The position numbers were made by a program, and so were the translations under genes. The notes beneath the pieces were generated by a model that was not told the origin of the DNA, did not search any database, and worked only from the letters and a program-made list of their open reading frames with translations. A stretch of 64,000 bases of DNA. Source: Nageia nagi. Taxonomy: Eukaryota; Pinophyta. The first letter of the stretch is position 1, and each line of letters opens with the position of its first letter. The DNA is taken from assembly GCA_050084985.1 (NCBI GenBank), contig JBITNC010000001.1, forward strand, positions 77,376,001 through 77,440,000, written 5' to 3'. Positions 55,816 through 64,000 of the stretch are shown piece after piece.

Positions 55816-57109
55816 CTTGTATGCTTATAACATTACTAGATTCATCACAACAAATTTTTATGAGTTTACTTCTATGTTTATTTATTCTAGAATGAAAATT
55901 TATGTGAAGTAATGAAAGAGTTTAAAATAACTTCAAATTCAAGTTCCAAGAAAATAAATCAAACCATAAAGTAGGAGAAACAAAATTTACCTTGATTAAC
56001 CCAATGTGGGCTAGTCTAGCTTGGTTTCTCCTTTATTTGTAGTTTGGATGTATGTAAATTTACAATAATTGCAATTACAATATTACCCTTTGCATAGTCT
56101 CTTCGCTTAGGACTTAGAGTCTCTCCACTCTTCTCCACACTTCTTTCTTCTCAAAATAAGCAATCACTAATTACAATGCACATACACACTATTTTTGTCA
56201 TAAAAAACTCATTTTTAACATCCCCACAAAATCCCTCATAGTCTCCTTTTATAATTAATTAAGGAGATATGTGAAAAAAATTTGGTTCTAACACCATTTT
56301 GGAATAAAATACAAAAAATACAAGATCTTGTTTTATCCAAAAACATAACCTCAACCTCCCTTTGTCTTCTTCCAAAAATTACACTAAAAACTAGTAAAAT
56401 GCACTTTAGAATTTGTATGTACTATCAAAAATAACACCTATAGGCTTAACAATCATAATAATACTCCAAAAATACTTTAACAACCATGCAAAATTCTAAA
56501 ATTCCTTGAATTGGGTGGATCAAATGAGAATGTGCCACTTAGCACCTGGTAGAGGGTCCAAAATAGGTCTAATTAACCTCCTATTGCCTAATGCTAGGGT
56601 TGAATGATGGAAATGGTGGTCACATACTGATGAATTAAAAGGTTGATGATCAAGAAATCAAGAGGTGGCTAATAACACTCTACACTCTACCTAACCATGG
56701 GCTCCACCCTATGCACTAGCAACTTTACACCTTCATTGCTCTCAATTAACATCCTCTCCATGATGGTCTCCATTTGCTTGATGGCTTCCCTCCACTACAT
56801 GTTGGTGCTTAGTATTAGCAGGTCCCACTTCATAATGGCCACTTGAAACATTTAAAATCTTGAAATTTTTTAACTTTACAAACTTTTAAATTTTTTTTGC
56901 TATTTCTTGATTTTTGTTTTCAAAAACACCAAAACCTACAAATCCTCATAAATTTCACAAACAAAATTAGATTTTAGTTTCATGAAAAGTTTTAAAATCA
57001 TGGAGTAGACACCTTCAAGATGATACCATTTATTTCCTAATTTGAGATGATCTAATTTTGGATCACTCCTTCCCATTAAGAGAGAGATTTTATCCTTGAA
57101 AGCTTAAGG
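55816..57109. other. Unassigned region left of element F
   Basis: A+T-rich. 56000-56300 has a short non-coding stretch with T/C-rich runs. No supported gene. It may be decayed RT-side sequence of element F, but I could not confirm any RT motif. Confidence 0.4.
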
Positions 57110-57692
57110 ATGATAAATTGGAGGAACCTAGTTCCCCATCAAAGGTCCATGCCAATAATGCCTCAATGTATTACTTGATACTAAAAATAATGGATATCTT
57201 AGCATACAATCTTCAAAATTGCATTCAAATGAATTCTATTTTACCTCTATTTCCAATCGATATGACTTGGTTTTGCTCTACTTTCAATATTGAAACTTGT
57301 GTCTCATCCTTCACAATAACCAAATTTAAGTTCCTTGAAGTATTTACCAATATTTTAACTTATTTGGCTACAATAATAGGATTATTAATTTTATGAGATC
57401 TAAGAATGTAGATTTTACCACCTTCTCTCTAATTGATACTCATTCTTTTTATGCAAGAAAATTGCATCCCTATCATACAATATGGGCTGCCTAATACAAT
57501 GCCATAAATAATTAGAGGCACTACATCTAATAAAAACTCATCATAAAAATCTATATTTACCATAAATTTCAACTTACATTATCAAGTGACTTGCATTTGA
57601 GCATTATTATGCATCCATATAAGTGGATATGGATGTGTGTAAAGCTGAGTATCCAAATCTAAATCTTTCACCAAGTTCTTTGAAATCAAATT
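57110..57692 (-). pseudogene. Gypsy protease-RT linker fragment (element F)
   Basis: The minus strand reads NLVKDLDLDTQLHTHPYPLI, CKLKFMVNIDFYDEFLLDVV, PLIIYGIVLGSPYCMIGM, KIYILRSHKINNPIIVAK and VKILVNTSRNLNLVIVKDE with a few stops. This is the segment between protease and RT in a plant gypsy group whose consensus has HPYPLGW, LDVVPLDICG and LGSPYL. The fragment is cut at its upstream end by the LTR of element D, so D inserted into F. Confidence 0.7.
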
Positions 57693-58745
57693 TGTAGACA
57701 CCAAAATATGATACACTTATACATTAAAAAATCAAAATACTTAAAACATAAATGATTAGGATACAATCATTGGTGATTAGCAAAGGTCATTAGGATCTGA
57801 TTATGATCACTATTAACTCTACAATGAAAAAATCAAAACTCAAAAAATAGAAGATGAACTGTAAGTTTCATCCTCTCCGTAAAAGTATGGATAGAGAGGG
57901 TTAGTCATTACCTACATTATCACTAGATGTAAAATACCTATGGTTATTTCAAGTCGGTGATAAAATTTGACTCCCCCTTTTTAGCCTTCTAGAATTACAC
58001 AAATGCCCATTAAAAAAATATATAAATACATGAGGCAAATAGATAATAAAAAATTAGAGGAAAATTGAAGTAGTCTTATGCTACTGAAATGAAGATAGAA
58101 CTATGAGGTTTATTTTAGTTTGATTATTTTTATATGCTTTTCTTCCTTATGTCAAGATTTCAAAAAAGTATAGGTATGTTTTAATGTGTTGTTTGAGCAT
58201 ATGTGTAAGGTTCATAGGTGTTACAATGCAATAGAATTAAAAGGCATTGTATATGCAGATGACAAAAAGCTAGAACCCGAAGAGTGATTCAATTAGTCAA
58301 AAAATTCAAAGTTATAGAAATGCTAGCAACTTGAACAACCTATTTTATACATGCATTTGAAAAAAATACCTTTCATAAGATAATTGGATCTATTGATCTA
58401 TAATCTGTAGTACCAAGGTCTTCTAGAAAATTAATAAAATTTCAGTTTGTATTAACTGTATTTGTCTTGTTTGCTAATAGGGTTGATTTTTTGACTGATA
58501 TTTTTGGTTCTATAAGGAGGGTACCTTCAAATATAGGGAGTTTTATTTATCATATTTAATTCTAATTTCTTTATCATCTATTATCAATCTAATTTATCCA
58601 TTTTACTAACTTTGAATTCTGTAATTTGTGTTTTTGTAGGAACTCTATAGGAAAGGCTAGTGATTATAACTAGATGTTGACAACTGATATTGAATGCCAT
58701 TGATTGGTTCAGAATGTTAATGATTGGAGTACAAGTTCTATAACA
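57693..58745 (+). repeat. 5' LTR of element D, boundaries approximate
   Basis: Begins TGTAGACACC like the LTRs of A and B. It contains TATGGATAGAGAGGGTTAGT (compare the complement of the CTCTCTATCC block in A and B) and ends near CTATAACA. The right end is inferred from alignment of CTATAACA with CTGTAACA of B. Confidence 0.55.
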
Positions 58746-58758
58746 CCCTTTCATATTT

Positions 58759-58772
58759 TGGTATCTAGGCAC
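58759..58772 (+). other. Probable primer-binding site of element D
   Basis: TGGTATCTAGGCAC follows the LTR end after a short insertion. It starts like a primer site but matches the A/B site only partly. Low certainty. Confidence 0.35.
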
Positions 58773-60093
58773 TAAACTAAAAGAGGAAAATAATATACAA
58801 TTTACCTATGATTTCTTTGCTAAGAATGCATATAGGAAAGGGTAGATGAAATGTTAAAGTTATTTTACATATGAAAAGTGATTTGATATTTAAGTGTTTT
58901 TTGGGGTTTCTTTTTTTTAGGGATCATTATACACATATAAAAAAATTTTGTTATCTTATCCACATATGCTCTCCCTTTGCACTGAAAGGCGATCTTATGT
59001 GACCATAATGGATTTGATAATAAAAAATAAATGAAACTTTTTCATATTTTCACATAATTTGGAAAGAATTGAATTAAGTTACTTCCATAGTTGGAAGGGG
59101 TGAATGAATCATAATTAAGTTTGGAATGAAAATAAGGTAAAATAATTGAGATTTTGGGTAGTTAAATCATTAAATAGTACATTAATTATTTGGGATCATT
59201 TTCACATTTAAAACTTTCATTCGCTGAGTAAGCCTTTGCTCTTACACTATTAGTAATTCTGAGCAAGCTGAGAAAAGAACCAAAGTGGAAAGGAATTCAC
59301 TTTGTTTTAAAATCACCCTAACATTAACACTCTTAACGATGTTTGCCCTTACCACTCCAATGGAGGTCAAAGGGATATGTGACTCTTAGAGGGATAATTG
59401 AATCTCATTTTAATTAATTTATCTACACATAATGGCTACTTACTAAGTCTACCCTTACCACTCCAATGTAGGTCAAAGGTTGAATGTGACTAGTATGAAG
59501 AGATAATTTACCACACATAATACTTCCATAGCTGGAAGGAGTTAATAAATCTCATTTAAGGTTGGTTAATGAATCTCACTTAACATAATAACTAAAAAGA
59601 ACAATGGGTGTTTTTAGATTAGATTCATTTAATTAAAATTATGTTTATATCACATTAAAATAAAGATAAAAATAGACATGAATGCTAAGGAGGGATAGTT
59701 TGCACAAGTATATTTTATTTGTTAAGTTGCATTTCATGAGACTTTTATATTTTATTTTATTTTTATTTGTTAAGTATAAGTATATTTTTTAGGTACCAAG
59801 CTATGACTTCACTTTAGACATCCTTTAGTAATACCAGCTTACCCTATTAAAATACTTGACTAGAACAACAAATTTAGGAAAAACTAAATTACATTAAAAA
59901 GAATCTAAAAAAAAATATATATTTTGTTACAATTACTAGTTTAAGATAAGATAAATATATCAATAAATATACACATGCATGTAGGATGTTTGTGCACAAT
60001 TATTTTCTTGTACACATAAAAATCATAAAAGGTAAAAAATATAGCTTAGTTGCATTGTATATTTTATGAAATATGGCCCAAACTCATTCATAA
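58773..60093 (+). other. Leader of element D
   Basis: Non-coding. CTCTCCCTTTGCACTGAAAG near 58970 is the complement of the GCGCAAAGGGAGAG block in A and B. Two hairpins are at 59346-59374 and 59452-59480. Confidence 0.65.
59346..59480 (+). repeat. Leader hairpins of element D
   Basis: 59346-59374: CCCTTACCACTCC...GGAGGTCAAAGGG. 59452-59480: same with a decayed arm (AAGGT). They correspond to the leader hairpins of A and B in the same sense of the RNA. Confidence 0.65.
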
Positions 60094-62160
60094 ATGGCTC
60101 AACAAGGTAGAGAAGTTCCAAGTTCCATTAATTTAGAAGAAATAAATAGAACTAGTTTATATTCGCTACAACAAGTTCCACATCATGAATCAAATATTGC
60201 ACCATTGCTTCAAGAAATGTATCCAAAATATTTTGAAAGTCATCTAATTCAAGAATCTGTTGAAAAAGAGAATATTCAAAGACTTAATACAACATAAGAA
60301 ACATATACAGAGCATGATATTACACCAATAGAAGCTAGAAGAAAATTAACTCAATTACGTATACCTAAGCTTCTCCTCATGTTCATAGTCTTTTTTCATG
60401 TGGTACTCATTAAAATTTAGATGAATTACCTTTAGAATTATCTGTATGAATTCCAAACAAATTAAAACTCCCATTCAATACACATACAGCTGACCCTGTA
60501 TTGCAAAAAGTAGTGTTTAAACCAAAGTATGTAAAATTTAAGAAATATTTACTGGATGGTTCATTTGTTCTTTCCTATGTTAGATGATCAGATTATACAC
60601 CATCAATAATTTCAAGAGAGATGCAAGACATGTATGATAAGGTATATATACATATAGCTAGTCCTATGTCACAAAATTTAGAAGGATTTACTTCATTTTA
60701 TAATCCTTATCAACTTTTGCAACTTGAACAAAACCATTATAAGAATCTTGTTACATCAACAATGCACTCAAATTTGCAAATTGTGCCATTTAAAAAATTA
60801 TTATAGTTACCAAAATCTAGTAGTAAATGATAAATGTTACAACCAATTCCTCCATATATGCATACAAAGGAAAAAACATTACCAAAACTTACACAAGAAG
60901 AGTTTTAACAAAATTTACAAGAATATGATTGAGCTTTAGAAGCAAAAAAGGAACAAGAGTCAATTAAGTTTACTCAATAATATCCAATACCTTTTCAATA
61001 GATAGGAGATCCTCAAGTTGTATTACAAGCTTCTAATATTCAATAATAATTTCCTTCTCAAATTCAAAATACATCAGAGATGATCCAACAATTCAAAATA
61101 ACATCATAAATACAATATAATTTAGGTATGCCACAAGAAAATCAAAATCCTAAAACACCTAGATATGAATATATATTGGATATGTCTCAATAAAGTCAAA
61201 CTCCTATAAGACCATAAGTGCAAACACAAGGTCATGTGGTAGAGGTGCAACAAAAAGGAAAATAACCAATGTATCAAGAACAAGCTAGTATTGTTCATAC
61301 AACAAGTTAGCTAATTCAAAGTACAATACCAATATTACAAACTCCAAAAGCACAAACCTTAACATCATAAGCACAAAACATACAAGTAAATCCCTATTAC
61401 AAATCAACACAAGGATTGGCTCTAAGTGGCAAACAAAATCAACTACAAAATTTCATGTCTTATGTACAAAAATGATAATCTATTCCTCAAACAATTCCTT
61501 TACAACAAATACCTCAACAAAAGTAGATTCAAACAATGCCACATCAATATCAAACTTCATATCAACTACCATAAGTTTAGTTACAACAACCTATATTTCA
61601 AAATAGGTATTTACCTATTCAACAACTAAATTCACAAGTTATTCAACCGTCTCAAAATCAACAAGTGGTTTTGCAATTTCAACAACAATCATATACTCAA
61701 CAACCAAATCAACAAGCTATATATTATCCCTAAGTGTAAGGTATATTACCAAATTATCAACTTATCACACAAATGATACCTTAGGGTTAAAAGATAGAAT
61801 ATCAACCTATGATATAACAACAACAACCATAGTATGTACAATAAACTTATCAAGTACCATAACCATTACAAGTAATGGGAACTTTATAACAAATTCCTCA
61901 AACACAAATGTTAACTTATCAAGAACCACAACAACAAGTTATTCCTTATAATCAAGGTTATTTTGGATTACTACTAGGATCCTCCTAAGGATATCAAGAA
62001 TAAAATGATCCTAAAATTGTTTCAGCCAAAATTCAACCAAAAATGGATAAATAAGATAATGGGGCAACAAAATAGTTAAAAGAGATAGAATAAGTATTGC
62101 TTAAATAGAAAAAGGATAGCCTTTTATATGAGATAATCTATAGTGAACCAATACATCCAA
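60094..62160 (+). pseudogene. Gag N-terminus of element D, glutamine-rich
   Basis: 60094-60297 is open (MAQQGREVPSSINLEEINRT and EMYPKYFESHLIQESVEKEN). After a frame change, one frame (61195 onward) runs to the gag core with stops only at TAA, TAG or TGA codons, most of which stand where the surrounding pattern predicts Gln. The decoded segment is dominated by Gln with Tyr, Pro and Ile, for example PLQQIPQQK and VVLQFQQQSYTQQPNQQ. This low-complexity, prion-like composition contrasts with the Glu/Lys coiled coil of A and B at the same place. Confidence 0.65.
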
Positions 62161-63080
62161 ATGTTCCAAAAAAAGATATACCTTATAAGTTTGAAATTCT
62201 TAAAATTGAACCTTTTAAACTAAAACAAGATCCTAAAGAACATTTAATAAAATTTAAATATATCAATTATTTAATTACCAATGATGATGCTTTAATGCTA
62301 TGAATATTTCCCATGACACTTGCTAGTCAAACCTTGGATTGGTATAATAGTTTGCCAGAATATAGTATTAAAACTTATTCTCAGTTGGCAAACCTTTTTC
62401 TACAACATTTTAGGATTAATATTAAAGATAAAACTTCTATTATTGATCTAACAAGACTACAACAAGTCCTTGATGAATCAATAAATGATTTCATTTCATG
62501 ATGGTGAGTAATTTTCACAAGCATACCTTATACATTGCCTCAAGAAGAATTAGGAAAATTATTTAGTCAAAGTTTCTTAAGACCTATAGCTAGCATATTA
62601 CTTATGCAACAACATAAAATGTTTGAAGATGCTATATCTTAGGCAGTAGTAATTAAACGAGTTAAAATTCAAGATGGCAAAATAAAAGGTAAAAAATAAG
62701 AAGGATATGTAAAAACTAAGACACAAATAGATAAGGTGATGCCAACTAATAAAGTATCTATACAAAAAGAAGAAGAATTTAATCCAACCTCAAAAGAAGA
62801 TGAAGAACCAAAATGAAACCAAAAATTTGAAAGAGATACAAAACCTCCTAGGAATTTTACACCTTTATCTGAACCTCTTCAAGATATTTTAAAGAAAATG
62901 TTAGATCATAATTTAATAATATTACTTGAACTTAGATCAGATGAAATGCAAAATAATAAATGGTATAGAGAAAATAAATTTTGTAATTATCATCGACAAA
63001 AAGGTCATGATACAAATCAATGTCGTTGATTGAAACATGTAATCCAAGATTTAATTGATGAGGGAAAATTATAGGTAGAT
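62161..63080 (+). pseudogene. Gag core and zinc knuckle of element D
   Basis: IPYKFEILKIEPFKLKQDPK, MTLASQTLDWYNSLPEY, LANLFLQHFRINIKDKTSII (62313-62501 open), then PQEELGKLFSQSFL and KVKIQDGK-like sequence. The knuckle FCNYHRQKGHDTNQCR lies near 62970-63025, ending in a TGA. Motif by motif it matches A. Confidence 0.8.
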
Positions 63081-64000
63081 ACCCCTTTGGAAAACCCTAA
63101 TAAAGAATTAGGTATTTATCAAAATCCTCTTCCACATCATACAAATAATTATTTCATGGAATACAAATCAAGTAATACATAAATATGATCCAAATTACAT
63201 AGGGTATGTTTCTATGATTAGTGTTGCCACAAGAGCACAAAAAAGTCAAAATAAACAAAATACAACAATGAATCAACAAAATGTAATGCCACAAATAACA
63301 AGACCTAAACATCCTAAAGTGTTAGTAAAAGAAGCATTACAACAACAATTAAAAATATCACAAGTTAAATTATCCTAATTTGATTTGTTACAACAATCAA
63401 AAGATCATTGAGATGCGATGAATCATATTTTATAAAAAATTGAGCTAGATATTAATGATCCTAAAAGTTTTGCTAGTCTTGTAGGTAACATAAGATAAAT
63501 TCAAAAACCAATGATTACATTTTATGATCATGAAATAAAACATTGGATAAATTCATCTGGAATTGATCCACCATTACACATTGTAGAAAATATTTATGGA
63601 AAGATGTTTAAACGAGTCTTAATTGATGAAAGATCTTCAATAAATATTATATTGATAACTACTTTTCAAAATTTAAATATTCTATTTTCACATATTAAGG
63701 CACAAAATTTACAATTAAAAGGCTTTAATGATGTATTATATCCAACAATTGGATCAATATCTATACCTATTACAGTTGGATCAAAAATAGTTCAAATTGT
63801 GTTACAGGTCATCAAAGGGGATTTTACATAATACAATATCCTCTTAGAAAGACCTTGGATTAAAGATATGCAATGCGTTCCTTCAAAATATCATAATTAT
63901 TTTAAATACATACATAATAGATTAGTACATTATGTCCTTAGATATGATAATCCATATTCACATTGTAACACTGTAGGAATTCCTAATAAGATTACTCTAT
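63081..64000 (+). pseudogene. Protease region of element D (cut by window end)
   Basis: 63511-63831: PPLHIVENIYGKMFKRVLID then ERSSINI, the active-site region with Arg where A and B have Gly. It continues YPTIGSISIPITVGSKIVQI, and after a stop L-ERPWIKDMQCVPSKYH. Layout as in A. Confidence 0.75.

Larger units (their letters stand above)
57693..64000 (+). mobile_element. Tat-type gypsy element D (right part outside window)
   Basis: Plus-strand element related to A and B: same LTR start (TGTAGACACC), similar leader hairpins, similar gag core, knuckle and protease. It is more decayed and its Gag N-terminus differs. The window ends within the protease region, so pol and the 3' cargo are not seen. 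Confidence 0.8.

Noticed and set aside
57118-57396. Plus-strand frame of 92 codons as a gene
   Set aside because: The minus strand of the same stretch encodes a recognisable gypsy protease-RT linker, so the plus frame is a shadow.

Overview
This window is plant nuclear DNA made almost entirely of stacked LTR retrotransposons. The signs are a Ty1/copia polyprotein, several Ty3/gypsy elements whose dual RNase H domains mark the Tat lineage, a plant mobile domain (PMD) gene, GT-AG introns and strong A+T bias. A large repeat-rich genome is implied. The protease-RT linker near 57.1-57.7 kb reminds me of gymnosperm gypsy proteins, but I cannot fix the species. I see no ordinary single-copy host gene, no CRISPR array, and no tRNA or rRNA gene.

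Layout. Element A (1-25862, minus strand, left LTR cut by the window start) and element B (26303-43096, minus strand, flanked by a CTTTT duplication) are two copies of one long Tat-type family. Reading the minus strand, each carries: 5' LTR, primer site, 1.9 kb leader with repeated hairpins and a phased short-motif array, gag, protease with a glycine-rich patch, RT, RNase H, a second (archaeal-type) RNase H, integrase, an extra sense ORF of unknown family, a spacer with twin hairpins, an ANTISENSE two-exon PMD gene with its own upstream region, a polypurine tract, and the 3' LTR. Both copies are dead, mostly through stop codons at CAG, CAA, CGA and TGG positions. A young, apparently complete Ty1/copia element (2626-11317, minus strand, one difference between its 498-bp LTRs) sits in the PMD gene of A. 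It is bounded by an ATGGC duplication, and the matching empty site is visible in B.

A and B both lie in older sequence. The ORF at 43979-43102 resumes at 26302-25863 once B is removed. To its right is element C (about 45.6-51 kb, minus strand), an older Tat-like element with the domain order protease, archaeal-type RNase H, RT, RNase H, integrase. From 51 to 57 kb there is decayed sequence, including a 480-bp degenerate GGTTAG array. A gypsy protease-RT linker (element F, 57110-57692, minus strand) is interrupted by element D (57693 to window end, plus strand), a distant relative of A and B whose Gag N-terminus is glutamine-rich.

Insertion order inferred from nesting: C and F are oldest, then D, A and B, then the copia element. 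The most notable structures are three separate families of repeated hairpins whose stems change while pairing is kept (copia 3' UTR, Tat leader, Tat 3' spacer), a CpG-rich motif repeated at 20-21 nt steps in the Tat leader and upstream of the PMD gene, the antisense PMD gene itself, and the unknown sense ORF beside it.
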